Position numbers and translations under genes: made by a program
Shown: positions 42,398 to 50,426 of the stretch, piece by piece
Numbering within the stretch: the first letter of the stretch is position 1
Layout: each line of letters starts with the position of its first letter
Assembly: GCF_016888335.1 (NCBI RefSeq)
Contig: NZ_JAFEJG010000004.1
Span: 1,302,001 to 1,366,000, forward strand
DNA: 64,000 nt
From: Janibacter endophyticus
GTDB taxonomy: Bacteria; Actinomycetota; Actinomycetes; Actinomycetales; Dermatophilaceae
Direction: 5' to 3'
Notes under the pieces: model-generated
Databases searched by the model: none
Told to the model about the DNA's origin: nothing
Seen by the model: the letters and a program-made list of their open reading frames with translations, nothing else

Positions 42398-42952
42398 ATG
42401 AGCACGCCACCCTCCGGATCCTCGCCCACCGGCGACTCCTCGCAGCCGTCCGGCCCGTCGTCCCAGCCGAGCCCCTACGGCTCGTCCTCGTCGTACGAGC
42501 AGGCACCCCGGTCGTCCTACGACCAGCCCGTCGGCTACGGCGCGGCGCCGCAGTACCAGGCCCCCTCGGCTCCGGCCGGCGACCCGACGACCAGCCAGTA
42601 CTACCTCTCCCAGATGGGCCACGAGTACGGCCCGCTGAGCTACCAGGACCTGGCGACGATGGCTCTCGCCGGCCAGCTCAAGGGCGACACCCCGCTCAAG
42701 ACGGCGGTGCAGGGCCAGTGGTTCCAGGCCAGGCAGGTCCCGGGCCTCTTCAGCCACCGCGAGTGGTTGACGACGCTGCTCCTGTCGATCTTCCTCGGCA
42801 GCCTCGGTGTCGACCGCTTCTACCTCGGCCAGATCGGCCTGGGCATCCTCAAGCTCATCACCCTCGGTGGCTGCGGCATCTGGCAGATCATCGATATCAT
42901 CCTCATCGCCATGCGCAAGATGGTCGACAACGAAGGGCGTCCGCTGCCGTGA
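42398..42952 (+). CDS. GYF-like plus TM2-domain membrane protein
   Basis: A 184-residue protein inserted between atpD and atpC. Residues 1 to about 65 are a Ser/Pro/Gly/Tyr-rich disordered region. Residues about 67-115 ([38 protein letters not shown]) match the GYF_2 fold that binds proline-rich peptides. Residues about 125-172 are a TM2 domain: [20 protein letters not shown], with the G-x-x-G-x-x-R/H-x-F/Y-L-G signature, and [12 protein letters not shown]. Leaderless ATG. GTGA overlap with the DUF2752 gene. The function is unknown; TM2 proteins are linked to membrane signalling or stress. Confidence 0.85.
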   Translation: MSTPPSGSSPTGDSSQPSGPSSQPSPYGSSSSYEQAPRSSYDQPVGYGAAPQYQAPSAPAGDPTTSQYYLSQMGHEYGPLSYQDLATMALAGQLKGDTPLKTAVQGQWFQARQVPGLFSHREWLTTLLLSIFLGSLGVDRFYLGQIGLGILKLITLGGCGIWQIIDIILIAMRKMVDNEGRPLP

Positions 42953-43452
42953 CCCTGCCGAGCACGCCAAAGCCGCTCCCCCCGGAGCTGCGCCCCCGTG
43001 AGGGGCGCACCGGGGGAGCGATGGGGTACAGCCTCGGCGCCCGGAGCACGGCGATCGGGCTCGGTGTGCTCGGTGCCGTCGGCCTGGCGATCGCCGCGAT
43101 GTGGCCGGTCCGCAGCGTCGACGGCGGGCAGCCGACGTGCATCGTCCGGCTCCTCTTCGACCTGCCCTGCCCCGGCTGCGGCATGACCCGGGCCTGGGTC
43201 CACGCGGCGCACGGTGACCTCGCGGGGGCCTTCTGGCTCAACCCCTTCGGTCTCGTCCTCATGGCGATGGCCGCCTTCGCCGCGATCTACGTCGCGTGGG
43301 CGCTCGTCCGGCGACGACCACCGGAGCGGATGCTCGACCTCGTGCGCCCCCGACCCGTGCTCACCCTCTTCTCGCTGTGGATCGCCTGGTCGGCCTACCG
43401 CATCTGGAGCGTGGCCCAGGGGCAGGAGATGTGGGCGAGCGTCATGGCCTGA
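42949..43452 (+). CDS. DUF2752 membrane protein
   Basis: A 167-residue protein with three hydrophobic segments. [33 protein letters not shown] is the DUF2752 signature, with the C-P-x-C-G-x-T-R cysteine pair and N-P-x-G. The cysteines could bind metal or be redox active; nothing shows which. It overlaps the GYF/TM2 gene by GTGA. Similar TM2 plus DUF2752 pairs occur in other actinobacteria, from memory. It ends 98 bp before atpC. Confidence 0.85.
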   Translation: MTLPSTPKPLPPELRPREGRTGGAMGYSLGARSTAIGLGVLGAVGLAIAAMWPVRSVDGGQPTCIVRLLFDLPCPGCGMTRAWVHAAHGDLAGAFWLNPFGLVLMAMAAFAAIYVAWALVRRRPPERMLDLVRPRPVLTLFSLWIAWSAYRIWSVAQGQEMWASVMA

Positions 43453-43482
43453 GGCCGGGCGCAGGTCGGGTCCTGCCGCCGG

Positions 43483-43488
43483 TACGAT
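43483..43488 (+). promoter_or_regulatory. Possible -10 box of atpC
   Basis: TACGAT lies 62 bp before the atpC GTG in the gap after the DUF2752 gene. A start here would give atpC a leader of about 55 nt with GAGAAGGA as ribosome site. No clear -35 is seen. Confidence 0.4.
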
Positions 43489-43550
43489 GGGCACCTGAGC
43501 CCCCCTTGGCCCGGCGACCCGGGCCCCACCGACACGGAGAAGGACCCCAC

Positions 43551-43814
43551 GTGAGCGCTCTGAACGTTGAGCTTGTTGCCGCCGACCGGAAGGTGTGGTC
43601 CGGCGAGGCCTCGATGGTGCGGGCGCGCAGCATCGACGGCGAGATCGGCATCATGCCCGGTCACACCCCGATCCTCGGGGTCCTCGTCGAGGGTGACGTC
43701 GTCATCAAGACCGAGTCGGGCGAGCGCGTCGCGACCGTCGACGGCGGCTTCCTCTCCGTCGACCACGACACCGTGACCATCGTCGCCGAGACGGTCACCG
43801 AGTCCTCGCGCTGA
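43551..43814 (+). CDS. atpC: ATP synthase F1 subunit epsilon
   Basis: Central-stalk subunit that couples F1 to the c-ring and can inhibit hydrolysis. 87 residues: LNVELVAADRKVWSGEASMVRARSIDGEIGIMPGHTPIL is the beta-sandwich. The protein ends after VTIVAETVTESSR and so lacks the C-terminal two-helix inhibitory domain of longer (about 120-140) epsilon subunits. Short forms are known in actinobacteria. GTG start with GAGAAGGA upstream. It is cut off from atpD by 1.2 kb. Confidence 0.95.
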   Translation: MSALNVELVAADRKVWSGEASMVRARSIDGEIGIMPGHTPILGVLVEGDVVIKTESGERVATVDGGFLSVDHDTVTIVAETVTESSR

Positions 43815-43824
43815 CCCCGACCTC

Positions 43825-44256
43825 GTGAGCGCGCTGCTGGTGGCCGAGCTGGTCCTGGCCTGTGCGCTGCTCACGACGCTGCTGCTCGTCGTCGGCATGA
43901 TCTGGCGACGCCGAGCCATCGCCGCCGGATATCCCATGGCGCTCGCCGCGGTCAGCCGCGACGAGCGCCGTTGGCGTCTCGGGCTGCTGCGGCTCGGCCC
44001 GACCTCGCTGGGCTGGTACCCCGTGGTGGCGCTGAGCACCCGCCCCCGGCTCGAGTGGGACCGCGCCCACCTCGAGCTCTCCACGCCCACCTCCGAGACG
44101 ATCTCGATCCCGGGCCTCTCCGGTGCCGTGCGGGTCGACGTCGGTGACCCCACGACGAGCGCACAGACCCCGCTGGCCGTCGAGTGGAGGATCTACGTGG
44201 CGATGCGCTCCTGGCTCGAGTCGAGCCCGCCCGGCCAGGACGTCAACGTCGCCTAG
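43825..44256 (+). CDS. DUF2550 membrane-anchored protein
   Basis: A 143-residue protein with one N-terminal helix (LLVAELVLACALLTTLLLVVGMIW) and a soluble domain with RRWRLGLLRLGPTSLGWYPV and PRLEWDRAHLEL. Position right after atpC and the domain match Rv1312 (DUF2550). The function is unknown. The GTG lies 10 bp after the atpC stop. The 3' end overlaps the convergent adenosyltransferase gene by four bases. Confidence 0.88.
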   Translation: MSALLVAELVLACALLTTLLLVVGMIWRRRAIAAGYPMALAAVSRDERRWRLGLLRLGPTSLGWYPVVALSTRPRLEWDRAHLELSTPTSETISIPGLSGAVRVDVGDPTTSAQTPLAVEWRIYVAMRSWLESSPPGQDVNVA

Positions 44257-44894
44257 CGGCGCCGCCTGCGCTCCGGCCGCTCCGCACGCCCGCCGCCGGG
44301 CTGCCACAGCACGTCTCCGCCGTGGTCGAGGTTCGCCACCCGGGCCAGGACGAAGAGCAGGTCCGAGAGCCGGTTGAGGTAGGCCACCGCGACCGGGTTG
44401 ATCCCCCCTTCGCCTCGCTCCGTGGACTCCTCCGTGCCGTAGGCCTCGACGGCCGCCCACGCCGAGCGCTCGGCCCGCCGGACCACCGTCGTCGCGACGT
44501 GCAGGAAGGCCGAGCCGGCGCTGCCGCCGGGCAGGATGAAGGAGCGCAGCGGCTCGAGCCGCTCGAGGTAGCGGTCGCAGTCCGCCTCGAGCTCGTCGAC
44601 CCACTGCTGGAGGACGCGAAGGGGTGGGTGCTCGGGCTTGGCGGCCAGCGGGGTGGAGAGGTCGGCCCCGAGGTCGAAGAGGTCGTTCTGCACCCGCAGC
44701 AGGGTCTCCCGCACGTCCTCCGGCAGGTTCCCGCAGGCGATGGCCACACCGATCGCGGCGTTGGCCTCGTTGGCGTCCGCGTACGCCGCCAGGCGGGCGT
44801 CGGTCTTGCGGGTCCGGCTGAAGTCGCCGAGCGCGGTCGTGCCGTCGTCGCCGGTGCGGGTGTAGATCTTCGTGAGGTTGACCATGGGTGCCAT
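44253..44894 (-). CDS. Cob(I)alamin adenosyltransferase, PduO type
   Basis: Makes adenosylcobalamin from cob(I)alamin and ATP. 213 residues: IYTRTGDDGTTALGDFSRTRK binds ATP, YADANEANAAIG and LLRVQNDLFDLGADLST follow. FILPGGSAGSAFLHVATTVVRRAER holds the conserved R-x-x-x-R/C-E region, and YLNRLSDLLFVLAR is the last helix. Matches Rv1314c in position. The product could serve the B12-dependent mutases expected downstream of the epimerase at 50423, which are not in the window. Confidence 0.93.
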   Translation of the reverse strand: MAPMVNLTKIYTRTGDDGTTALGDFSRTRKTDARLAAYADANEANAAIGVAIACGNLPEDVRETLLRVQNDLFDLGADLSTPLAAKPEHPPLRVLQQWVDELEADCDRYLERLEPLRSFILPGGSAGSAFLHVATTVVRRAERSAWAAVEAYGTEESTERGEGGINPVAVAYLNRLSDLLFVLARVANLDHGGDVLWQPGGGRAERPERRRRR

Positions 44895-44905
44895 CGTCGC
44901 AGGTC

Positions 44906-44911
44906 TAGCCT
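44906..44911 (+). promoter_or_regulatory. -10 box of leaderless gene at 44918
   Basis: TAGCCT, six bases (GACGGG), then ATG. The start lies 24 bp from the divergent adenosyltransferase start, so the two promoters overlap. Confidence 0.55.
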
Positions 44912-44917
44912 GACGGG

Positions 44918-45253
44918 ATGAGCCTGCACTGCCCAGCCAGACTGATCCTGGCGAAGGGGGAGGACCCGGTCTCCCCGGTCGTCGCCTCGGTGCGCAGCGA
45001 GCGGGTGGCGGCCGTCTGCGCGGCGCCAGGGGAGAGCGCGGTCGCCGAGCGTGCGGCCACGGACCTCGGGTGCCCGGTCGAGGAGGTGGCCACGCTGGCC
45101 GAGCTAGGCCGCTGGACCGAGGCGCTCGTCGAGATCGCCGACCTGCACCGCGGGGAGAGCGTGCTCGTCATCGCCCCGCGCGGGGCGCTCGAGCGGTCGA
45201 TCACCGTCGACGTCGGGGACGACGGGATCGTGACGCGGGGGACTCTGGACTGA
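44918..45253 (+). CDS. Degenerate histidine-phosphatase-like protein
   Basis: A 111-residue protein. Its layout follows the histidine phosphatase fold: LHCPARLILAKGED where active members have an R-H-G-E motif, SERVAAVCAAPGESAVAERAATDLG like the R-V-x-A-V-W-C-S-D helix, and LHRGESVLVIAPRGALE where active members have V-S-H-G-G. Both catalytic histidines and the RHG arginine are missing, and the protein is about half the usual length. It is probably a non-catalytic relative or a gene in decay with an intact frame. Leaderless ATG. No other family was recognised. Confidence 0.55.
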   Translation: MSLHCPARLILAKGEDPVSPVVASVRSERVAAVCAAPGESAVAERAATDLGCPVEEVATLAELGRWTEALVEIADLHRGESVLVIAPRGALERSITVDVGDDGIVTRGTLD

Positions 45254-45293
45254 GCACGTGCGCGGCAAGCGTGGCGATATAGATAGACAGGCT

Positions 45294-45312
45294 GACTAGA
45301 TAGTCATACGAT
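45294..45312 (+). promoter_or_regulatory. Palindrome and -10 box before the padR gene
   Basis: GACTA-GA-TAGTC (45294-45305) is an inverted repeat directly upstream of TACGAT (45307-45312), which is 6 nt before the ATG. The 45275-45315 stretch is strikingly AT-rich (GATATAGATAGACAGG) for this genome. This is the expected place for PadR to bind its own promoter. Confidence 0.55.
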
Positions 45313-45318
45313 CATGTC

Positions 45319-45675
45319 ATGACCGAGAGTGCGCCCTGGCCGAGCGAGTGGCTGCGCGGTGCGCTGTCGCTCCTCGTCCTCCGGGCACTCGCGTCCGGCC
45401 CCACCTACGGCTACGCGGTCGCCGCCGAGCTCGAGGCGCGGGGGATCGGCAAGGTCAAGGGCGGCACGCTCTACCCGCTGCTCGGCCGTCTCGAGGGCGA
45501 CGGGCTGATCACGGCGCACTGGGAGCCGGGCGACGGCGGGCCGGGCCGCAAGTACTTCGAGCTCACCTCCGCAGGGGAGGCCCACCTCGACTCCGAGAGC
45601 CGGCGGTGGCGGGAGTTCAGCACGCTCGTGGGCGACATGCTCCACGGCGCCACGACACGGGAGGCAGCACCATGA
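45319..45675 (+). CDS. PadR-family transcriptional regulator
   Basis: A 118-residue winged-helix repressor. LRGALSLLVLRALASGPTYGYAVAAELEARG is the PadR helix-turn-helix. KGGTLYPLLGRLEGDGLI and the GGPGRKYFELTSAGE wing follow, with a C-terminal dimer helix. Coupled by ATGA to a HAAS-domain membrane protein, its usual partner. A palindrome overlaps its promoter, so autorepression is likely. Confidence 0.93.
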   Translation: MTESAPWPSEWLRGALSLLVLRALASGPTYGYAVAAELEARGIGKVKGGTLYPLLGRLEGDGLITAHWEPGDGGPGRKYFELTSAGEAHLDSESRRWREFSTLVGDMLHGATTREAAP

Positions 45676-46271
45676 CCATGTCCACGATCGACCCACGGTG
45701 GCGCGACGCCTTCGTCGTCGCGCTGAGGATGCGTGACGTCCCGCCGGAGCGCATCGCCGACCAGCTGAAGATCGTCGAGACCCACTGCGCTGAGTCCGGC
45801 GAGCCGGCCGAGGAGGCCTTCGGCGACCCGACCGAGTACGCGATCACGATCGCGCCCGAGGCGCCGAAGGCCCGCGACGAGCTGTCCACCCTGCTGCCCG
45901 CGGCCGTCGTCGGGCTGCTCGCGGGCCTCCTGCTCGTCGAGGGGCTCCTCGGGCTCATCGAGGGGCGCCCGGTCACGGTGACCGTGGGCGACCTCGCCGG
46001 CGCGGCGGTCCTCGTCGCCGCGGCCCTGCTCGTCGTGACGATCGTCTTCCCCCGGCGCAAGCCGCTCCTGCCCAGCTTCGCCGTCGCCGGCGGCGGGGTC
46101 GCGCTCGCCGTCGTCCTCAGTCTCTGGCTGCCGCAGCCTCTCCTCGACCTGCCGGCAGCGCTCGCGCTGGTGACGGCGCTCGCGCTCCTCGCGGGGATGA
46201 TCTGGTGGACGATCCGGGCCGCGCGCACCCAGCGGATCACCGACCCGGTGACCGGCGAGCCGATGCTCTGA
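45672..46271 (+). CDS. HAAS-domain (DUF1700-like) membrane protein
   Basis: A 199-residue protein. The N-terminal about 70 residues (WRDAFVVALRMRDVPPERIADQLKIVETHCAES, EEAFGDPTEYA) are the helical HAAS signalling domain found with PadR regulators. Then come four to five hydrophobic segments (LLPAAVVGLLAGLLLVEGLLGLI, DLAGAAVLVAAALLVVTIVF, ALVTALALLAGMIWWTI). Such pairs respond to envelope stress or drugs in some Firmicutes; here the signal is unknown. Confidence 0.82.
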   Translation: MTMSTIDPRWRDAFVVALRMRDVPPERIADQLKIVETHCAESGEPAEEAFGDPTEYAITIAPEAPKARDELSTLLPAAVVGLLAGLLLVEGLLGLIEGRPVTVTVGDLAGAAVLVAAALLVVTIVFPRRKPLLPSFAVAGGGVALAVVLSLWLPQPLLDLPAALALVTALALLAGMIWWTIRAARTQRITDPVTGEPML

Positions 46272-46288
46272 CGGCCCGTCCCCCCTCC

Positions 46289-46401
46289 GCACGAGCCAAG
46301 GCTCGTGCGGAGTGAGGGGCGTACGAGCCTTGGCTCGTGCGGAGGGGGCGTACGAGCCAAGGCTCGTGCGGGGTGTGGGGCGTACGAGCCTTGGCTCGTG
46401 C
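46289..46401. repeat. Four CACGAGCC repeats in alternating orientation
   Basis: Copies at 46289-46308 (CCAAGG core), 46321-46340 (CCTTGG), 46350-46369 (CCAAGG) and 46382-46401 (CCTTGG). The last two also share the flank GGGGTGTGGG. They fill the gap between the convergent HAAS gene and nucS and could end both transcripts. Confidence 0.92.
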
Positions 46402-46413
46402 GGGGTGTGGGTG

Positions 46414-47109
46414 TCAGAAGAGGCGGGAGTCGACGTCGTCGATGCCCTTGAGCGCGTCGTAGTCGAGGGTGACGCAACGGATCCCGCGGTCCTCGGCGAG
46501 CGTGCGGGCCTGGGGCTTGATGACCTGGGCGGCGAAGACGCCGGTCACCGGACGCAGGTGGGGGTCGCGGTTCATCAGCTCGAGGTAGCGGGTCAGCTGC
46601 TCGACGCCGTCGATCTCGCCGCGGCGCTTGATCTCGACGGCGACGGTGGTGCCGCTCGCGTCCTTGCAGAGGATGTCGACGGGGCCGATCGCCGTCATGT
46701 ACTCGCGGCGGGTCAGCGTCCACCCCTCGCCGAGCGTGGTGATGTGCTCGGCGAGCAGCTTCTGCAGGTGCGCCTCGACGCCGTCCTTGACGAGCCCGGG
46801 GTCGACACCGAGCTCGTGGGCGCTGTCGTGGTGGACCTCGTGGATCTTCACGCGCAGCCGGTCCTCGGACTTGGCGTGCTGCACGTTCCAGACCAGAGTC
46901 ACCCCTTCGGCCGCCTCGGTCTCGTCCGGCTCGACCTCGGCCATGGCGCACGGCGGCGACATCCAGTTGAGCGGCTTGTACGAGCCCCCGTCGCTGTGCA
47001 CGAGCACCGACCCGTCGGCCTTGACGAGGAGCAGGCGCGTGGCCAGGGGGAGGTGCGCCGACAGGCGGCCGTCGTAGTCGACGCTGCAGGTCGCGATGAC
47101 GAGTCTCAC
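46414..47109 (-). CDS. nucS: Mismatch endonuclease NucS (EndoMS)
   Basis: Cuts mismatched DNA in the MutS/MutL-independent repair of actinobacteria and some archaea. 231 residues. An N-terminal dimer domain is followed by the nuclease core: [24 protein letters not shown], then [24 protein letters not shown] with the D-x(n)-E-x-K triad. C-terminal [27 protein letters not shown]. Matches Rv1321. The GTG start lies 8 nt after TAGGGT on the minus strand, and so is near-leaderless. It lacks an obvious C-terminal clamp-binding tail beyond DVDSRLF, which may itself be that motif. Confidence 0.95.
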   Translation of the reverse strand: MRLVIATCSVDYDGRLSAHLPLATRLLLVKADGSVLVHSDGGSYKPLNWMSPPCAMAEVEPDETEAAEGVTLVWNVQHAKSEDRLRVKIHEVHHDSAHELGVDPGLVKDGVEAHLQKLLAEHITTLGEGWTLTRREYMTAIGPVDILCKDASGTTVAVEIKRRGEIDGVEQLTRYLELMNRDPHLRPVTGVFAAQVIKPQARTLAEDRGIRCVTLDYDALKGIDDVDSRLF

Positions 47110-47206
47110 GCCGACCCACCCTATGTCCCCCGGGCGAGGACGCGGGTGGCGACCATCACGCCCGGAACGCCTGTCAGCACCGCGCTGCCCCGGCGAGACT
47201 GGAGCC

Positions 47207-48436
47207 ATGTCAGCCAACGGATCCCGCGCTCTCGCAGACTCGCTCGTCTACCCCTACCTCAACCACGCCGCCTCGATGTCCGAGGAGGGCTACGCCTCCC
47301 GTGAGGACATCGACAACGGCATGCGCTTCGGCTGCGGCCTGCCCAAGGGCCCGCTCACCGTCATCGACGAGCTCGGCGTCGACGTCGTCCGCGACACGCT
47401 CGCCGCCATGCACGCCGAGAGCGGCCAGGAGATGCACCGCCCGCGTCCGGTCCTCGACGAGCTCGTCGCCGCCGGCCGGACCGGCCAGGCCTCCGGCGCC
47501 GGCTTCTACACCTACGCCTCGGCCGGGTCCGACGAGGTCGTCGCCGACGACACGACGCCCGCGGGCGCCTCCGGTGACGAGAAGGTCCGCGAGATCTCCA
47601 CGGTCGGCGTCGTCGGCTCCGGCACCATGGCGACCGGCATCATCCAGGTCTTCGCCCAGGCCGGCTACCCGGTGACCTACGTCGCGCGGTCCCAGGACAA
47701 GGTCGACGGGGTCCGGGCGGCGATCGAGAAGTCGCTGGCCAAGGCCGTCGAGCGCGGCAAGACCACCCAGGAGGACGCCGACGCGGTCCTCGGCCGCCTC
47801 ACCGGCGCGACCGAGCGCGAGGCCCTCGCCGACGCCGACATCGTCGTCGAGGCCATCGCCGAGGAGATCGGCATCAAGACCGAGCTCTTCCGCGACCTCG
47901 ACTGTATCTGCAAGCAGGGGGCGATCCTCGCGACGACGACCTCCTCGCTCCCGATCAGCGACCTCGGTGCGCAGACGAGCCGTCCGCAGGACGTGGTCGG
48001 CATGCACTTCTTCAACCCCGCGCCGGTCATGAAGCTCGTCGAGGTCATCAACACCGACGAGACCGCCCAGGACGTCCTCGACACGGTCCGCGACCTCTGC
48101 GCCAAGACCCGCAAGGTTGCCGTGTCCTGCGCCGACCGCTCCGGCTTCATCGTCAATGCGCTGCTCTTCCCCTACCTCAACGACGCCGTCAAGGCACTCG
48201 AGGCCGGCCAGGGCACCGAGGACGAGATCGACGCGGCGATCACCGAGCACTACGGCTACCCGATGGGCCCCTTCGCCCTGCTCGACGTCGTCGGTCTCGA
48301 CGTCTCGCTGGCGATTCAGGAGGAGCTCCTCGCCGAGTTCGGCCACCCCGAGCTCACGCCGGCCCCCCGTCTCGTCGAGCTCGTCGAGGCCGGCCACCTC
48401 GGCCGCAAGACGAAGCAGGGCTTCCGCACGTACTGA
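47207..48436 (+). CDS. 3-hydroxyacyl-CoA dehydrogenase with duplicated C-domain
   Basis: A 409-residue protein, probably 3-hydroxybutyryl-CoA dehydrogenase. Order: a 3HCDH C-terminal-type helical domain (about 8-105: [36 protein letters not shown]), then the NAD-binding domain ([21 protein letters not shown] at about 130, [26 protein letters not shown]), then a second C-domain ([33 protein letters not shown]). Starting with a C-domain is unusual; a lost first NAD domain would explain it. ATG start with GGAGCC upstream. A strong terminator follows. Confidence 0.85.
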   Translation: MSANGSRALADSLVYPYLNHAASMSEEGYASREDIDNGMRFGCGLPKGPLTVIDELGVDVVRDTLAAMHAESGQEMHRPRPVLDELVAAGRTGQASGAGFYTYASAGSDEVVADDTTPAGASGDEKVREISTVGVVGSGTMATGIIQVFAQAGYPVTYVARSQDKVDGVRAAIEKSLAKAVERGKTTQEDADAVLGRLTGATEREALADADIVVEAIAEEIGIKTELFRDLDCICKQGAILATTTSSLPISDLGAQTSRPQDVVGMHFFNPAPVMKLVEVINTDETAQDVLDTVRDLCAKTRKVAVSCADRSGFIVNALLFPYLNDAVKALEAGQGTEDEIDAAITEHYGYPMGPFALLDVVGLDVSLAIQEELLAEFGHPELTPAPRLVELVEAGHLGRKTKQGFRTY

Positions 48437-48546
48437 GCCCTCACGCAGGACCTCCCAGAAGAAGTTCCCGGACGATGCAGCGGATCCTCAGGGTGAGCGC
48501 GTCGTAGGAGTGAGGGACACCTCGCACGCCTCCGGGGGGAGGAGAT

Positions 48547-48578
48547 GAGGCCCACGCCGCCCTGCCGGCGTGGGCCTC
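48547..48578 (+). terminator. Terminator after the hydroxyacyl-CoA dehydrogenase gene
   Basis: GAGGCCCACGCC (48547-48558) pairs perfectly with GGCGTGGGCCTC (48567-48578) over an 8-nt loop, followed by TTCT. The 110 bp before it hold nothing recognised. Confidence 0.8.
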
Positions 48579-48606
48579 TTCTACGTCCGGGCGGCATCAT
48601 GGGTGC

Positions 48607-48885
48607 GTGCCTCGTGCCAACCGACGTCGTCGTGACGACCTGCCACCGCTGCCGCCCGCCGTCCATCGCGGCGGCGAGCAGCGCGTGACCTGGCGGGGCC
48701 GCACGTGGGTGACCCGGGCTCTCTCCGGCGCCAGCTCGACGCGCACCTACACCTGCCCCGGGTGCCACCACCCGCTCCCGCCGGGGACCGCCCACGTCGT
48801 CGTCTGGCCGGACGACGGCCTCGGCTCCGTCGACGACCGCCGGCACTGGCACACGGCCTGCTGGCGCGCCCGCCGGGGACGTTAG
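48607..48885 (+). CDS. Small CxxC...CW protein conserved in actinobacteria
   Basis: A 92-residue basic protein. The core is RTYTCPGCHHPLPPGTAHVVVW then VDDRRHWHTACW: two Cys, His residues and a last Cys, a likely zinc site. Relatives in actinobacteria are often labelled ATP/GTP-binding protein, but no nucleotide-binding motif is visible here. GTG start without a clear ribosome site. It ends at a perfect bidirectional terminator shared with ccr. Confidence 0.7.
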   Translation: MPRANRRRRDDLPPLPPAVHRGGEQRVTWRGRTWVTRALSGASSTRTYTCPGCHHPLPPGTAHVVVWPDDGLGSVDDRRHWHTACWRARRGR

Positions 48886-48890
48886 CAACG

Positions 48891-48934
48891 CGAAGGGGGT
48901 GACCCGGCCGAGTCGGCCGGGTCACCCCCCTTCG
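48891..48934. terminator. Bidirectional terminator built on the CGAAGGGG octamer
   Basis: CGAAGGGGGTGACCCGGCC (48891-48909) pairs with GGCCGGGTCACCCCCCTTCG (48915-48934) with one bulged C and a 5-nt loop. It lies between convergent genes. The outer part of the stem is the repeated octamer. Confidence 0.88.
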
Positions 48935-48951
48935 TCGTGGGACGGGTGAGA

Positions 48952-50298
48952 TCAGACGTTACGGAAGGCGTTGATCTGGTTCTCGTACTTCGCCCGCTTC
49001 TCCGGGTTGGTGACGCCCAGGCCCGGCTCGGGGGCGAGGGTGAGCACGCCGACCTTGCCCTGGTGGAGGTTGTGGTGGACGTCGAGCGCCGCCTGGCCGA
49101 CCTCCTCGAGGGCGTAGGTCTTCGACAGCGTCGGGTGGACGAGGCCGCGGTTGACGAGCTCGTTGGCCTCCCAGGACTCGCGGTAGTTCGCGAAGTGGCT
49201 GGAGATGATGCTCTTGAGGTTCATCCACAGGTAGCGGTTGTCGTACTCGTGCATGTAGCCCGAGGTCGACGCGCAGGTGACGATCTTGCCGCCCTTGCGC
49301 GCGACGTAGACCGAGGCGCCGAAGGTCTCGCGGCCCGGGTGCTCGAAGACGATGTCGACGTCGTGGCCGCCGGTGAGCTCACGGATCTTCTTGCCGAGGC
49401 GCTGCCACTCCTTCGGGTTCTGCTTGGTGCCCTCCTCGTTCCAGAACTTGTAGTCCTCGGCGCGGCGGTCGATGATCAGCTCGGCGCCCATCTTGCGGCA
49501 GATCTCGGCCTTGTCCGGGCTGGAGACCACGCAGACCGGGGTCGCGCCGGCGGCCAGCGCCATCTGCGTGGCGTAGGAGCCGAGGCCGCCCGAGGCCCCC
49601 CAGATGAGGACGCGGTCACCGAGCTTGAGCGCGGCGCCGTTCTTGGAGATCAGCTGGCGGTAGGCCGTGGAGTTCACCAGGCCGGGGGCCGCGGCCTCCT
49701 CCCAGGTGAGGTGGTCCGGCTTGGGCATGAGCTGGTTGGCCTTGACGATGGCGAGCTCGGCGAGGCCGCCGAAGTTCGTCTCGAAGCCCCAGATCCGCTG
49801 CTGCGGGTCCATCATCGTGTCGTCGTGGCCGTCCGGCTCCTCGAGCTCGACGGAGAGGCAGTGGGCGACGACCTCCTGGCCGGGCTTCCACTTGGAGACG
49901 CTGCCGCCGGTGCGCAGGACGACGCCGGAGAGGTCGGACCCGACGACGTGGTAGGGCAGGTCGTGGCGCTTGGACCACTCGTTGAGCTTGCCGTAGCGCT
50001 CGAGGAAGCCGAAGGTCGGGACGGGCTCGAAGATCGAGGTCCACACGGTGTTGTAGTTGATGGCGCTCGCCATGACGGCGACGAGGGCCTCGTCCGGCGC
50101 GAGCTCGGGGATCTCGACGTCGTCGATGTGCAGCGACTTGCGCGGGTCCTTGTCGCGGCTCTTGAGGCCCTCGAACATGCCGATCTCGTCCTTGTGGACG
50201 GTCGCAGCACGGTACGTCTGGGGCAGCTCGATGCCTGCGTAGGTCTCCTCGGAGCGGTCTCCGGAGAGGATCGCGTCGCGGATCTGGTCCATTGCCAT
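48952..50298 (-). CDS. ccr: Crotonyl-CoA carboxylase/reductase
   Basis: Reductively carboxylates crotonyl-CoA to ethylmalonyl-CoA with NADPH and CO2, the key step of the ethylmalonyl-CoA pathway and a source of polyketide extender. 448 residues of the MDR family. N-terminal YNTVWTSIFEPVPTFGFLERYGK and HVVGSDLSGVVLRTG, NSTAYRQLISKNGAALKLGDRVLIWGASGGLGSYATQ as the nucleotide site, and FEHPGRETFGASVYVARKGG are typical of Ccr. ATG at 50298 with GAGGAG upstream. TACGTT at 50364-50359 is a likely -10 box. The epimerase gene is upstream in the same direction. Confidence 0.95.
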   Translation of the reverse strand: MAMDQIRDAILSGDRSEETYAGIELPQTYRAATVHKDEIGMFEGLKSRDKDPRKSLHIDDVEIPELAPDEALVAVMASAINYNTVWTSIFEPVPTFGFLERYGKLNEWSKRHDLPYHVVGSDLSGVVLRTGGSVSKWKPGQEVVAHCLSVELEEPDGHDDTMMDPQQRIWGFETNFGGLAELAIVKANQLMPKPDHLTWEEAAAPGLVNSTAYRQLISKNGAALKLGDRVLIWGASGGLGSYATQMALAAGATPVCVVSSPDKAEICRKMGAELIIDRRAEDYKFWNEEGTKQNPKEWQRLGKKIRELTGGHDVDIVFEHPGRETFGASVYVARKGGKIVTCASTSGYMHEYDNRYLWMNLKSIISSHFANYRESWEANELVNRGLVHPTLSKTYALEEVGQAALDVHHNLHQGKVGVLTLAPEPGLGVTNPEKRAKYENQINAFRNV

Positions 50299-50391
50299 GG
50301 TTGGGGGGCTCCTCGGCCTGGTGGTTCGGTCGGGACGGCACGACGTGCCTCGCGGCACAACGTAGCCGGGCGAAGGGGTGATCTGGTGGCC

Positions 50392-50426
50392 CTGAGAGGG
50401 CGGTCACCAGGTGACCCTGCTCTCAG
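50392..50426 (-). terminator. Long imperfect palindrome at the epimerase gene end
   Basis: CTGAGAG-N3-GGTCACC-A-GGTGACC-N3-CTCTCAG is symmetric around 50409. It overlaps the epimerase stop codon and lies about 30 bp upstream of the likely ccr -10 box (minus strand). It may terminate the epimerase transcript or serve as an operator for ccr. Confidence 0.5.

Noticed and set aside
47207-48436. Frameshifted longer dehydrogenase
   Set aside because: I saw no NAD-binding motif in the other frames just upstream; 47110-47206 is too short and holds the nucS promoter. The protein seems complete as it is.
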